This document shows, piece after piece, positions 45,515-55,523 of a stretch of 64,000 bases of DNA. Below the pieces are notes generated by a model, which worked only from the letters and a program-made list of their open reading frames with translations, was not told where the DNA came from and did not search any database. The stretch's first letter is position 1, and the number at the start of each line of letters is the position of its first letter. Position numbers and translations under genes: made by a program. This stretch comes from an uncultured Paraburkholderia sp. (GTDB lineage Bacteria > Pseudomonadota > Gammaproteobacteria > Burkholderiales > Burkholderiaceae): assembly GCA_940746715.1 (NCBI GenBank), contig CALNWN010000010.1:124001-188000 (forward strand), in the 5' to 3' direction.

Positions 45515-48500
45515 AGCGTGACGATCCCTCAGAGGCCGCATCGCAGGCAAGCGCAAGCACGGCAACCGCTACCGCAACGAAGGCGCGCACGCGTCGCCGC
45601 GGCAAGCCCGCCGCGCTGAGCGACGATCCGCTCTGGTACAAGGACGCGATCATCTACCAGGTGCACATCAAGTCGTTCTTCGACGCGAATAACGACGGCG
45701 TCGGCGATTTTCCCGGCCTCATCGCCAAGCTCGACTACATTGCCGAACTCGGCGTGAACGCGATCTGGCTGCTGCCGTTCTACCCGTCGCCGCGCCGCGA
45801 CGACGGCTATGACATCGCCGATTACCGCAATGTGCATCCCGACTATGGCCAGCTTTCCGACGTCAAACGCTTCATTCAGGAAGCGCACGCGCGCGGCATC
45901 CGCGTGATTACCGAACTCGTGATCAACCACACGTCGGACCAGCACCCGTGGTTCCAGCGCGCGCGGCGCGCGAAACCCGGCTCGAATCATCGCAACTTCT
46001 ATGTGTGGTCCGATACCGACAAGAAGTATCCGGAAACGCGCATTATTTTTATCGACTCCGAGCCGTCGAACTGGACCCACGATCCGGTTGCGGGCGCGTA
46101 CTACTGGCACCGCTTCTATTCGCATCAGCCCGATCTGAACTTCGACAATCCCGCGGTGCTGCGGGAAGTGCTGCAGATCATGCGTTTCTGGCTCGATATG
46201 GGCATCGACGGGCTGCGGCTCGACGCGGTGCCGTACCTCGTCGAACGCGAGGGCACGAACAACGAGAACCTGCCCGAAACGCACGCGATCCTGAAGAAGA
46301 TTCGCGCGACCATCGACGCCGAGTATCCGAACCGCATGCTGCTCGCCGAGGCCAACCAGTGGCCGGAAGACGTGAAGGAATATTTCGGCGACGAAGACGA
46401 ATGCCACATGGCATTTCACTTCCCGCTGATGCCGCGCATCTACATGTCGATTGCAAGCGAGGACCGCTTTCCGATTACCGACATCATGCGGCAAACGCCG
46501 GACTTGGCCGCGTCGAATCAATGGGCGATTTTCCTGCGCAATCACGACGAACTCACGCTCGAAATGGTCACGGACTCCGAGCGCGATTACTTGTGGAACA
46601 CCTACGCAAGCGATCGCCGGGCGCGCCTGAACCTCGGCATTCGCCGCCGTCTCGCGCCGCTGATGGAGCGCGACCGCCGCCGCATCGAGCTGATCAATTC
46701 GCTGCTGCTTTCGATGCCCGGCACGCCCGTCATCTATTACGGCGACGAACTCGGCATGGGTGACAACATTCACCTCGGCGACCGCGACGGCGTGCGTACG
46801 CCGATGCAATGGTCGTCGAATCGCAACGGCGGCTTCTCGCGCGCCGATCCCGAGCAGCTCGTGCTGCCGCCGGTAATGGGCGCGCTTTACGGCTTCGACG
46901 CTGTCAACGTCGAAGCACAAAGCCGCGATCCGCATTCGCTGCTCAACTGGACGCGGCGCATGCTCGCCACGCGTCGCGCGAAACAGACCTTCGGGCGCGG
47001 CACGATCCGCTTCCTGAAACCGGAGAATCGCAAGATCCTCGCGTATCTGCGTGAAATGCCCGGCGAGCCGCCCATTCTTTGCGTGGCGAATCTGTCGCGC
47101 GCGCCGCAGGCGGTCGAGCTCGATCTGTCGGAGTTCAACGGCTCGGTGCCGATCGAAATGACCGCCGACTCGGTGTTCCCTGCCATCGGCCAACTGACTT
47201 ATCTGCTGACGTTCCCGCCGTACGGCTTCCTGTGGTTCCTGCTCTGCGAAGGCGGTCAGCGTCCGACGTGGGCGCAGGCGCACCCCGAGCCGTTGCCCGA
47301 TTTTGTCACCATTGTGATCCGCGAGGGCCAGACTGGCCCGACGCCCGAAAACGTGCGCCTGCTCGAGTCCGAAGTGCTGCCTTCGTGGTTGAGCCGCCGG
47401 CGCTGGTTTGCGTCGAAGGATCAGAAGATGCACGCCGTGCGGCTCGCCGCGCTGACCACGATACCGAACGGCGGATTCGCGTTCACCGAAATCGAAGCGG
47501 ACGTCGGCGATCACACCGAACGCTACGTAGTACCGATTGCGATCACGTGGGGCGGCGAGACGACGACGCCGCTCTTTCTGCAGCTCGCGCTGGCACGCGT
47601 GCGGCGCGGCCGCAACGTCGGGCATCTGACCGACGCATTCGCGCTGCCGATCTTCGCGCACGGCGTGCTGCGCAAATTGCGCGAGCGCGCGGTCGTGCCG
47701 ACCGTGCAGAAGAGCGAGATCAGGTTCATTCCGACTGAGCGCTTCGCGGAACTCGACGGTCTCGGCGAACGCCCGGAGATCCGCTGGCTCGCGGCGGAAC
47801 AGAGCAACAGTTCGCTGATCATCGCGGACGCCGCGGTGCTCAAACTCGTGCGGCGTCTCGTGAGCGGCATTCATCCGGAAGCGGAAATCAGCCGCTATCT
47901 GACGCAGCTCGGCTATGCCAACACCGCGCCGCTCTTCGGCGAAGTGGTGCGCGTGGATCCCGAAGGCGTGCCGCATACGCTCGCGATTCTGCAGGGCTTT
48001 GTCGACAATCAGGGCGATGCGTGGAACTGGTCGCTCGACTATCTGCGCCGCTCGGTCGACGAACTGGCGATCACCGTCGATACGGAGACCTCGTCGTCAC
48101 CCGATCGCGCCAACGAGACCATCCTGCTCGAAGGCTACTCGGCACTCGCCGGCATCATCGGCAGACGGCTCGGCGAGCTGCATGTCGTGCTCGCCTCGCC
48201 GACCGACGACCCGGCGTTCTCGCCCGAACCCGCCGGCGCCGAACAGGTGAAGGCGTGGGTCGACGGCACGCAGTCCATGCTCGCAAGCGCGCTCGATCTG
48301 CTCGCGCCGCGCATCGACCAGCTGCTCGATGCCGAGACGAAAGCGCTCGCGCAAAGTCTGATCGACCGGCGCGCGGCGCTCGTCGAAGCCGTGAATCGAC
48401 TCATTTCGGCGGACACGCAGGCGCTGCGCATCCGCATTCACGGCGACTTCCATCTCGGCCAGGTGCTGGTCGCGCAGGGCGACGCGTACCTGATCGACTT

Positions 48501-48972
48501 CGAAGGCGAGCCCGCACGGTCGCTCGAAGAGCGTCGCCGGAAATCGAGCCCGCTGCGCGACGTGGCGGGGCTGATGCGGTCGCTGTCGTATGCGAGCGCC
48601 GCCGCGCAGTCCACCACGGAAGCCGCGCCGCAACAGACCGCGGATCGCAAGCGTGTGTTGTTCGACCGTTTCCGCGCGCACGCCACCGCGACGTTCCTGA
48701 AGGAATACCGCGCGGCCACCGCCGAAGCGCCGACGCCGCTCGTCGCGCCGGAGGCGGAACAGGCGCTGCTCGATCTGTTCCTGATCGAAAAGGCCGCGTA
48801 TGAAGTCCGCTATGAAGCGGCCAACCGTCCGACGTGGCTCAGCTTGCCGGTGCGCGGTCTCGCGGCGCTCGCGAGCCGGCTGCTCGGCGATACTGGCGCG
48901 CCGCACGATCCGTCAACCGAGGCGCGAGACGCCGCCACCCCGCCTCATCCGGCCGAGGGCGACTATGAGTGA
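45511..48972 (+). CDS. treS: trehalose synthase-maltokinase fusion (TreS-Pep2)
   Basis: The N-terminal GH13_16 part interconverts trehalose and maltose; the C-terminal kinase part phosphorylates maltose with ATP to maltose 1-phosphate for GlgE. The 1153-residue chain has a disordered, basic Ala/Thr-rich start (1-37), then WYKDAIIYQVHIKSFFDANN, nucleophile Asp238 (GLRLDAVPYL), acid/base Glu280 (LLAEANQWPED) and Asp346 (FLRNHDELTLEMV). The kinase begins near residue 610 (LPDFVTIVIREGQTG, LPSWLSRRRWFASKD) and has the catalytic HGDFHLGQVL (Asp979) and LIDFEGEP (Asp996). Fusion of the two enzymes is common in proteobacteria and would pass maltose on directly. The start overlaps glgE (ATGA) and the end overlaps glgB by 8 nt. 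Confidence 0.95.
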   Translation: MKRDDPSEAASQASASTATATATKARTRRRGKPAALSDDPLWYKDAIIYQVHIKSFFDANNDGVGDFPGLIAKLDYIAELGVNAIWLLPFYPSPRRDDGYDIADYRNVHPDYGQLSDVKRFIQEAHARGIRVITELVINHTSDQHPWFQRARRAKPGSNHRNFYVWSDTDKKYPETRIIFIDSEPSNWTHDPVAGAYYWHRFYSHQPDLNFDNPAVLREVLQIMRFWLDMGIDGLRLDAVPYLVEREGTNNENLPETHAILKKIRATIDAEYPNRMLLAEANQWPEDVKEYFGDEDECHMAFHFPLMPRIYMSIASEDRFPITDIMRQTPDLAASNQWAIFLRNHDELTLEMVTDSERDYLWNTYASDRRARLNLGIRRRLAPLMERDRRRIELINSLLLSMPGTPVIYYGDELGMGDNIHLGDRDGVRTPMQWSSNRNGGFSRADPEQLVLPPVMGALYGFDAVNVEAQSRDPHSLLNWTRRMLATRRAKQTFGRGTIRFLKPENRKILAYLREMPGEPPILCVANLSRAPQAVELDLSEFNGSVPIEMTADSVFPAIGQLTYLLTFPPYGFLWFLLCEGGQRPTWAQAHPEPLPDFVTIVIREGQTGPTPENVRLLESEVLPSWLSRRRWFASKDQKMHAVRLAALTTIPNGGFAFTEIEADVGDHTERYVVPIAITWGGETTTPLFLQLALARVRRGRNVGHLTDAFALPIFAHGVLRKLRERAVVPTVQKSEIRFIPTERFAELDGLGERPEIRWLAAEQSNSSLIIADAAVLKLVRRLVSGIHPEAEISRYLTQLGYANTAPLFGEVVRVDPEGVPHTLAILQGFVDNQGDAWNWSLDYLRRSVDELAITVDTETSSSPDRANETILLEGYSALAGIIGRRLGELHVVLASPTDDPAFSPEPAGAEQVKAWVDGTQSMLASALDLLAPRIDQLLDAETKALAQSLIDRRAALVEAVNRLISADTQALRIRIHGDFHLGQVLVAQGDAYLIDFEGEPARSLEERRRKSSPLRDVAGLMRSLSYASAAAQSTTEAAPQQTADRKRVLFDRFRAHATATFLKEYRAATAEAPTPLVAPEAEQALLDLFLIEKAAYEVRYEAANRPTWLSLPVRGLAALASRLLGDTGAPHDPSTEARDAATPPHPAEGDYE

Positions 48973-51175
48973 ACACGATCCGGCCGCAGGCCTTCAGCCG
49001 CTCGACATCGACGCGCTCGTCGAGGCGCGCCATCCCGATCCTTTCTCGCAGCTCGGGCTGCATCACACGGACGCCGGTCCGGTGGTGCGCGCGCTCTTGC
49101 CGAATGCCGCGCACGTCAGCGTGATCGCGCGCGCCGACGGCGCGCTGCTCGGCGAACTTCAGCAGCTGCGTCTCGGGCTTTTTGCCGGCCGCGTGAGTTC
49201 GGCCGCGCCGTATCGGTTGCGCATCGACTGGCATGGCGTCGTGCAGGAAATCGAGGACACCTACTCGTTCGGCCCCGTGCTCGGCGATGAACCGCTCGGA
49301 CGTCTCGCGAACGGGGACCCGTATGCGGTGCTCGAATGCCTCGGCTCGCGCCCGATGGAATTCGACGGCGTGCCGGGCGTGCGCTTCGCGGTCTGGGCAC
49401 CGAATGCGCGGCGCGTCTCCGTGGTCGGCGATTTCAACGCATGGGACGGGCGCCGTCATCCAATGCGTCTGCGGCATCAGGCGGGCGGGTGGGAGCTGTT
49501 CGTGCCGCGCGTCGGCCCGGGCACGCGCTACAAGTACGAACTGCTCTCGCGCGACGGTCATCCGCTGCCGTTGAAGGCCGACCCTTGCGCAATGCAAAGC
49601 GAGAAGCCGCCAGGCACGGCGTCCGTGGTCGCGCATGTCGACGAGATCGAGCAGTTTCTATGGACCGATCACGACTGGATCCAGTCGCGCGGCGACAGGC
49701 AGACGCCGCGCTCGCCGATCTCGATCTACGAAGTGCATGCAGAGTCGTGGCTGCGCGTCGCCGAAGAAGGCCAGCGCGGTCTCGATTGGGCAGAACTCGC
49801 CGAGCGCCTGATTCCGTATGCGAAAACCATGGGCTTCACGCACGTGGAATTTCTGCCGGTGGCGGAACATCCGTTCGGCGGATCGTGGGGCTATCAGCCG
49901 CTCGGGCAGTTCGCGCCGTCGGCGCGCTTCGGCAAGCCGGAGCAGTTCGCGCTCTTCGTCAACAAGGCGCACGAGGCCGGGCTCGGCGTGATCATCGACT
50001 GGGTGCCCGCGCATTTTCCGAACGACGCGCATGGTCTCGTGCAATTCGACGGCACGCCGCTTTACGAGCATGCCGATCCGCGCGAAGGCTACCACCAGGA
50101 CTGGAACACGATGATCTACAACCTCGGCCGCAACGAGGTGAGCGCGTTCCTGATCGCGTCGGGCCTCGCATGGCTCAAGCGTTATCACGTGGACGGCCTG
50201 CGCGTGGACGCCGTGGCGTCGATGCTCTATCGCGACTATTCGCGCGCCGCCGGCGAGTGGGTGCCGAACATTTACGGCGGGCGCGAGAATCTCGAGTCGA
50301 TCGCGTTCCTCAAGCGCCTGAATCACGAGGTGGGCTACGTGCCCGGCGTGCCGGGCGCGATCACCATTGCCGAGGAATCCACTGCCTGGCCGGGCGTGAC
50401 GGCCCGCGTGGAAGACGGCGGCCTCGGTTTCCAGTTCAAGTGGAACATGGGCTGGATGCACGACACGCTGCATTACATGCACGAAGATCCGGTCTATCGC
50501 CAATACCATCATCACAACATGACGTTCGGGATGGTGTACGCGTATTCCGAGCGCTTCGTGCTGCCGCTTTCACACGACGAAGTGGTGCACGGCAAAGGCT
50601 CGTTGCTCGGCAAGATGCCCGGCGACACATGGCAGAAGTTCGCGAATTTGCGCGCGTACTTCGGCTTCATGTGGACTCACCCCGGCAAGAAGCTGCTCTT
50701 CATGGGCGGCGAATTCGGCCAGTTGGCCGAGTTCAATCACGACGCGTCGCCGCACTGGCATCTGCTCGACGATGCCCATCATCACGGCGTGCAATTGCTG
50801 GTGTGCGATCTGAATCGCCTCTATCACGCCGAGCCCGCGCTGCATCTGCTCGACAGCGAGCCGGGCGGCTTCAACTGGCTGATCGGCGACGACAGCGCCA
50901 ACAGCGTATTCGCGTATCGCCGCACCGACGGCGCGGGCCGCGAACTCGTCGTGGTCTGCAACATGACGCCGGTGCCGCGCGTCGGCTACCGCATCGGCAT
51001 GCCGCGCGAAGGTCGCTGGTCGGAAGTGTTGAACACGGATGCAGGCGTGTATGGCGGCTCGAATATGGGCAACGGCGGCGTGATTCACACCGACGCGATA
51101 GCGAGCCACGGCTGGCCGCATTCGGCCTCCCTGACCTTGCCGCCGCTGGCGACGATCGTGCTGCGCGCCGACTGA
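48965..51175 (+). CDS. glgB: 1,4-alpha-glucan branching enzyme
   Basis: GlgB cuts alpha-1,4 chains and rejoins them as alpha-1,6 branches. The ATG at 48965 (MSEHDPAAGLQPLDID) lies inside the treS 3' end and gives 736 residues. The N1 domain (HPDPFSQLGLHHTDAG) and CBM48 domain (VRFAVWAPNARRVSVVGDFN) precede the GH13_9 barrel. Catalytic residues are Asp415 (DGLRVDAVASML), Glu470 (ITIAEESTAWPG) and Asp538 (LPLSHDEVVHGK). Downstream a 137-nt gap with a strong hairpin separates it from glgX. Intact. Together with GlgE it makes a branched glucan without GlgA or GlgC, neither of which is in the window. Confidence 0.96.
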   Translation: MSEHDPAAGLQPLDIDALVEARHPDPFSQLGLHHTDAGPVVRALLPNAAHVSVIARADGALLGELQQLRLGLFAGRVSSAAPYRLRIDWHGVVQEIEDTYSFGPVLGDEPLGRLANGDPYAVLECLGSRPMEFDGVPGVRFAVWAPNARRVSVVGDFNAWDGRRHPMRLRHQAGGWELFVPRVGPGTRYKYELLSRDGHPLPLKADPCAMQSEKPPGTASVVAHVDEIEQFLWTDHDWIQSRGDRQTPRSPISIYEVHAESWLRVAEEGQRGLDWAELAERLIPYAKTMGFTHVEFLPVAEHPFGGSWGYQPLGQFAPSARFGKPEQFALFVNKAHEAGLGVIIDWVPAHFPNDAHGLVQFDGTPLYEHADPREGYHQDWNTMIYNLGRNEVSAFLIASGLAWLKRYHVDGLRVDAVASMLYRDYSRAAGEWVPNIYGGRENLESIAFLKRLNHEVGYVPGVPGAITIAEESTAWPGVTARVEDGGLGFQFKWNMGWMHDTLHYMHEDPVYRQYHHHNMTFGMVYAYSERFVLPLSHDEVVHGKGSLLGKMPGDTWQKFANLRAYFGFMWTHPGKKLLFMGGEFGQLAEFNHDASPHWHLLDDAHHHGVQLLVCDLNRLYHAEPALHLLDSEPGGFNWLIGDDSANSVFAYRRTDGAGRELVVVCNMTPVPRVGYRIGMPREGRWSEVLNTDAGVYGGSNMGNGGVIHTDAIASHGWPHSASLTLPPLATIVLRAD

Positions 51176-51223
51176 GCGGCACTGTCGGCGGAATCGGCCA
51201 CGGTCCGGTTCCCTCGAAGGCGA

Positions 51224-51255
51224 GCGCGCGGCCCGTATGACGAAGGGCCGCGCGC
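51224..51255 (+). promoter_or_regulatory. strong stem-loop between glgB and glgX
   Basis: An 11-bp perfect GC-rich stem GCGCGCGGCCC/GGGCCGCGCGC with a 10-nt loop lies 48 nt after the glgB stop. There is no T-run. It is the only long gap in the operon (137 nt), so it may protect the 3' end of the glgE-treS-glgB message or lower downstream expression. Confidence 0.45.
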
Positions 51256-51312
51256 GCTGCATGGAGCACCGCGCCGCGGCATTTCAGCAAAACAGAACAA
51301 GGAAGGGGAACC

Positions 51313-53532
51313 ATGTCGCCTGCAATGCCCGACCGGCTTCTGCCCGGCTCGCCCTATCCGCTCGGCGCCAGTTGGGACGGTCTCGGCGTCAACTTTGCGG
51401 TGTTCTCGGCGAACGCGCAGAAAATCGAGCTTTGCCTGTTCGATCCCACCGGCCGCAAGGAAATCAAACGCTTCCCGCTGCCCGAATGCACCGACGAGAT
51501 CTGGCACGGTTATCTGCCGAACGCGCATCCGGGCACAGCGTACGGCTTTCGCGCGCACGGTCCGTATCAGCCGCAGCAAGGGCATCGCTTCAATCCGCAC
51601 AAGCTGCTGCTCGACCCGTACGCGCGCAAGCTCGTCGGGCAGTTCCGCTGGTCGGATGCGTTGTTCGGCTATCGCGTGCATTCGAACCGTGCGGATCTTT
51701 CCATCGACCGGCGCGACTCCGCGCCGGCCATGCCCAAATGCGTCGTGATCGACGAAGCATTCGATTGGTCGCACGACAAGCGCCCGAATGTGCAGTGGGG
51801 CGAAACCGTCATCTACGAAACGCACGTGCGCGGCGCCTCGATGCTGCGCGCCGATCTGCGTCAGCACGAACGCGGCACGTTTGCGGCGCTGGCGTCGCCG
51901 GAATTTATCGAGCATCTGCTGAAGCTCGGTGTGACCGCCGTCGAGCTGCTGCCGGTTCACGCGTTTCTCAACGACCGCTTTCTTGTCGAGCGGGGCCTGC
52001 GCAACTACTGGGGCTACAACACGGCGGCGTTTTTCGCGCCGGAGCCTTCGTATCTGAGCACGCACCGGCTCGACGAAATGCGCATTGCCGTGCGCCAGCT
52101 GCACGCGGCGGGCATCGAAGTGATTCTCGACGTGGTCTACAACCACACCTGCGAAGGCAACGAAATGGGACCGACCGTCTCGTGGCGCGGTCTCGACAAT
52201 GCGAGCTACTACCGCCTGATTCCCGGCGACGAGCGGCATCACATCAACGACACGGGCTGCGGCAATACCGTGAACCTGCTGCATCCGCGCGTGCTGCAAA
52301 TGGTGATGGATTCGCTGCGCTACTGGTCGACGGCGTTCAACATCGACGGCTTCCGCTTCGATCTCGGCGTGACGCTCGGGCGCGAGCCGCATGGTTTCGA
52401 TCCCGGCTCCGGTTTCTTTGACGCGGTGCGCCAGGACCCGGTTCTGTCGCAGCGCAAGCTGATTTCCGAACCGTGGGACATCGGGCCGGGCGGTTATCAG
52501 CTTGGCAATCATCCACCGGGTTTTGGCGAATGGAACGACCGTTTCCGCGATAACGTGCGGCGTTTCTGGCGTGGCGACGCGGGCCTGCGCCCGGACCTCG
52601 CCGCGCGCCTGACCGGTTCCGCCGATCTGTTTAACCGGCGCTTTCGTAAGCCATGGGCATCGATCAATTTCGTCGCGTCGCATGACGGTTTTACGCTCGC
52701 CGACATTACCGCGTACGAGCACAAACACAACGAGGCGAATCGCGAAGGCAACCGCGACGGCCATAACGAAAACTGCAGCAGCAACTGGGGCGTCGAAGGA
52801 CCGACCGACGATCCCGCGATTCTCGACACGCGCAAACGCGTGGCGCGCTCGATGATCGCGACGCTGTTCATTGCGCTCGGCACGCCGATGCTGCTCGCCG
52901 GCGATGAATCGTTGCGCACGCAGGACGGCAACAACAATGCGTACTGCCAGGATAACGAAATATCGTGGATCGACTGGGAACGCGCGGAATCGCCGGACGG
53001 CCGTCAGATGACGGAGTTCGTGTCGCGCGTGGTGGCGCTGCGCAAACGGCATCCGCTCCTGCGCGAAACGCGTTTTCTGTTCGGCGACCGCGAAGTGTTG
53101 CCGGGGCTTTTCGACATCGGCTGGTTCGACGAAAACGGCGACCCGCTGACCATCGAAGCATGGGAAGACCCCGAGGGCCGCGCCTTCACGTTGCGGCGCG
53201 CGGGCCCGGGCCTGAACGGCGAAACAGAAGTATTGTTGATGATGCTCAACGCGGGCGCGGAAACACTGCGTTTTACGCCCCCTGCGCCGTACCTGGAATG
53301 GCACGTGCTGTTAGACACTGCGGATACGCACAGTGCGCCGCACCTCCTCGCCGCGACCGACCTCGAAGTGGCAGCGCATGGCCTCGTGATACTTGCCGCG
53401 CAACCGGTCGGCGAGGCCGACTGGCAAGCGGGCTGGAAGGCGGGACCGCGGCACGGCTCGCGGCTTCTGACCGCGTTGCCGCCCGAGCCCGGCGAGCTTC
53501 CGCCCACGAGCGATGCGTCGCCGAATGCCTAG
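51313..53532 (+). CDS. glgX: glycogen debranching enzyme GlgX
   Basis: GlgX hydrolyses alpha-1,6 branches, releasing short linear malto-oligosaccharides for TreY and MalQ. The 739-residue protein starts at the ATG at 51313 with AAGGGGA upstream. It has a CBM48 domain (GVNFAVFSANAQKIELCLFD) and a GH13_11 barrel with NYWGYNTAAFFAPEPSY, Asp350 (IDGFRFDLGVTLG), Glu386 (KLISEPWDIGPGGYQ) and Asp458 (FVASHDGFTLAD). The segment usually reading GDEFGRTQ is GDESLRTQ here, a change of two normally constant residues. An about 40-residue Pro/Glu-rich tail ends the protein. It lies 65 nt ahead of treZ. Confidence 0.95.
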   Translation: MSPAMPDRLLPGSPYPLGASWDGLGVNFAVFSANAQKIELCLFDPTGRKEIKRFPLPECTDEIWHGYLPNAHPGTAYGFRAHGPYQPQQGHRFNPHKLLLDPYARKLVGQFRWSDALFGYRVHSNRADLSIDRRDSAPAMPKCVVIDEAFDWSHDKRPNVQWGETVIYETHVRGASMLRADLRQHERGTFAALASPEFIEHLLKLGVTAVELLPVHAFLNDRFLVERGLRNYWGYNTAAFFAPEPSYLSTHRLDEMRIAVRQLHAAGIEVILDVVYNHTCEGNEMGPTVSWRGLDNASYYRLIPGDERHHINDTGCGNTVNLLHPRVLQMVMDSLRYWSTAFNIDGFRFDLGVTLGREPHGFDPGSGFFDAVRQDPVLSQRKLISEPWDIGPGGYQLGNHPPGFGEWNDRFRDNVRRFWRGDAGLRPDLAARLTGSADLFNRRFRKPWASINFVASHDGFTLADITAYEHKHNEANREGNRDGHNENCSSNWGVEGPTDDPAILDTRKRVARSMIATLFIALGTPMLLAGDESLRTQDGNNNAYCQDNEISWIDWERAESPDGRQMTEFVSRVVALRKRHPLLRETRFLFGDREVLPGLFDIGWFDENGDPLTIEAWEDPEGRAFTLRRAGPGLNGETEVLLMMLNAGAETLRFTPPAPYLEWHVLLDTADTHSAPHLLAATDLEVAAHGLVILAAQPVGEADWQAGWKAGPRHGSRLLTALPPEPGELPPTSDASPNA

Positions 53533-53597
53533 GTCGCGGCGGCCACGCGCGAACGGCGTGTGAGCAATCCGACGGCATAAACCGAATGTGAAGAGTC

Positions 53598-55523
53598 ATG
53601 TCCGAACATCCAATTGATCCACACGCGCATCATTACGCGCATTGCCTGCCGTTCGGCGCGCAACTGCTCGGCCCGCAAAGCGCGAATCCGCGCACGCGGT
53701 TTCGTTTCTGGGCGCCGTCCTGCCAAAGCGTGCAGATCGAAATCGAAAACGGCGCGGCACAAGGCGCGCATGCAATGACGCCCGCCGGCAACGGCTGGTT
53801 CGAGGCGAGCGTCGACAGCGGCGCGGGCACGCTGTACCGGTTTCGTCTCGACGACGGCAACGCGGTGCCCGATCCGGCGTCGCGCTTTCAGCCGCAAGAC
53901 GTGCACGGCCCGAGCGAAGTCATCGACCCGCGCGCCTACCGCTGGGAGCACACCGACTGGTATGGCCGCCCTTGGGAAGAAACGGTGCTGTACGAACTGC
54001 ACGTCGGCGCAATGGGCGGCTATCGAGGCGTGCACAAGCGCTTGCCCGCGCTGGCGGCGCTCGGCGTGACCGCCATCGAACTGATGCCGTTGAACGATTT
54101 CCCCGGCAAGCACAACTGGGGCTACGACGGCGTGCTGCCCTACGCGCCCGATTCCGCGTATGGCCGCCCCGAAGAACTGAAAGCGCTGATCGACGCCGCG
54201 CACGGTCTCGGCCTGATGGTGTTTCTCGACGTCGTCTACAACCACTTCGGGCCGGACGGCAACTATCTGCACGAATACGCCCGCTCGTTTTTCCGCGAAG
54301 GCACGCATACGCCGTGGGGTCCGGCTATCGACTTCGAGCGCAGTGAAGTCAGCGACTTCTTCATGGACAACGCCGTCTACTGGATCAACGAATACCGGAT
54401 AGACGGCCTGCGGTTCGACGCGGTGCACGCCATCGACAATCACGCATGGCTGCGCGAACTCGCCGATCACATTCGCGCGAACGTGCAGCATGGCCGCCAC
54501 GTGCATCTGGTGCTGGAAAACGAGCACAACAGCGCGAGCCTGCTCGGCAAGCACTTCACCGCGCAATGGAACGACGACGCGCACAACACGCTGCACGTGC
54601 TGCTCACCGGCGAAACCGAAGACTATTACCACGCCTACGAAGATCAGCCGATCCGCCGCCTGGCTCGCGTGCTCTCCGAGGGTTTCGCCTATCAGGGCGA
54701 TCCGTCGCCGCTGCACGACGGCGCGCCGCGTGGCGAACGGAGCGGCCATTTGCCGCCCACCTCGTTCGTGATGTTTCTGCAGAACCACGATCAGATCGGC
54801 AACCGCGCATTCGGCGAGCGTCTGCGCAAGCTGACGTCGGACGATGCTTTGCGCGCGGCCACCGGCTTGCTGCTGCTGTCGCCGCAGATTCCGCTTCTCT
54901 TCATGGACGAGGAATACGGCTCCACGCAGCCGTTCCTGTTCTTCACCGACTACACCGGCGAGCTCGCCGACGCCGTGCGCGAAGGGCGCCGCCGCGAGTT
55001 CGCGCGCTTCTCGTCGTTCAGCGACGAAAAGCGTCGCGCGCAGATTCCCGATCCGAACGACGCACAGACCTTTGCCGCATCGTCGCCGCCCGAGCCGCCG
55101 ACGTCGCCGTCTCACGAGCACGACGGCGAAGCGAAGGACCGCCTCGACTGGATGCATTTCTATAAATCCGCGCTGACGGTACGCGCAAAGCTGATCGCAC
55201 CGCGTCTGAAGCACGGCAAGGCACTAAACGCAACCGTGCTCACCGACGACACGGGCGCGGACGCGCATGCGCTCATCGCGCGCTGGAAATTGGGCGATGG
55301 CGAGACGCTGTCGCTCGCGCTCAATCTGTCGAAGCAAAGCGTGCCGTTTAACGACGTGCCGGCCGGCAAGGTCGTTTTCGAAACGCCGCCGCGCGTGCGC
55401 GAGCAGATCGACGCGAAGGTGTTGCCGGCGAACGCGTTCGTCGCATGGCTGACGGGCGACATCAACGACTACGCGAGCGGCCACGACGCGCGCATTGTCG
55501 GCAAAGAGGAGCGCCGCTCGTGA
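53598..55523 (+). CDS. treZ: malto-oligosyltrehalose trehalohydrolase
   Basis: TreZ releases trehalose from chains whose end has been converted by TreY. The 641-residue protein has an N-terminal sandwich domain (TRFRFWAPSCQSVQIEIENG) and a GH13_10 barrel with NDFPGKHNWGYDGVLPYAPD, Asp274 (DGLRFDAVHAID), Glu307 (HLVLENEHNS) and Asp398 (FLQNHDQIGNRAFGERL). The C-terminal insertion SSPPEPPTSPSHEHDGE looks like a flexible loop. Its stop codon overlaps the malQ GTG start (GTGA). Intact. Confidence 0.95.
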   Translation: MSEHPIDPHAHHYAHCLPFGAQLLGPQSANPRTRFRFWAPSCQSVQIEIENGAAQGAHAMTPAGNGWFEASVDSGAGTLYRFRLDDGNAVPDPASRFQPQDVHGPSEVIDPRAYRWEHTDWYGRPWEETVLYELHVGAMGGYRGVHKRLPALAALGVTAIELMPLNDFPGKHNWGYDGVLPYAPDSAYGRPEELKALIDAAHGLGLMVFLDVVYNHFGPDGNYLHEYARSFFREGTHTPWGPAIDFERSEVSDFFMDNAVYWINEYRIDGLRFDAVHAIDNHAWLRELADHIRANVQHGRHVHLVLENEHNSASLLGKHFTAQWNDDAHNTLHVLLTGETEDYYHAYEDQPIRRLARVLSEGFAYQGDPSPLHDGAPRGERSGHLPPTSFVMFLQNHDQIGNRAFGERLRKLTSDDALRAATGLLLLSPQIPLLFMDEEYGSTQPFLFFTDYTGELADAVREGRRREFARFSSFSDEKRRAQIPDPNDAQTFAASSPPEPPTSPSHEHDGEAKDRLDWMHFYKSALTVRAKLIAPRLKHGKALNATVLTDDTGADAHALIARWKLGDGETLSLALNLSKQSVPFNDVPAGKVVFETPPRVREQIDAKVLPANAFVAWLTGDINDYASGHDARIVGKEERRS

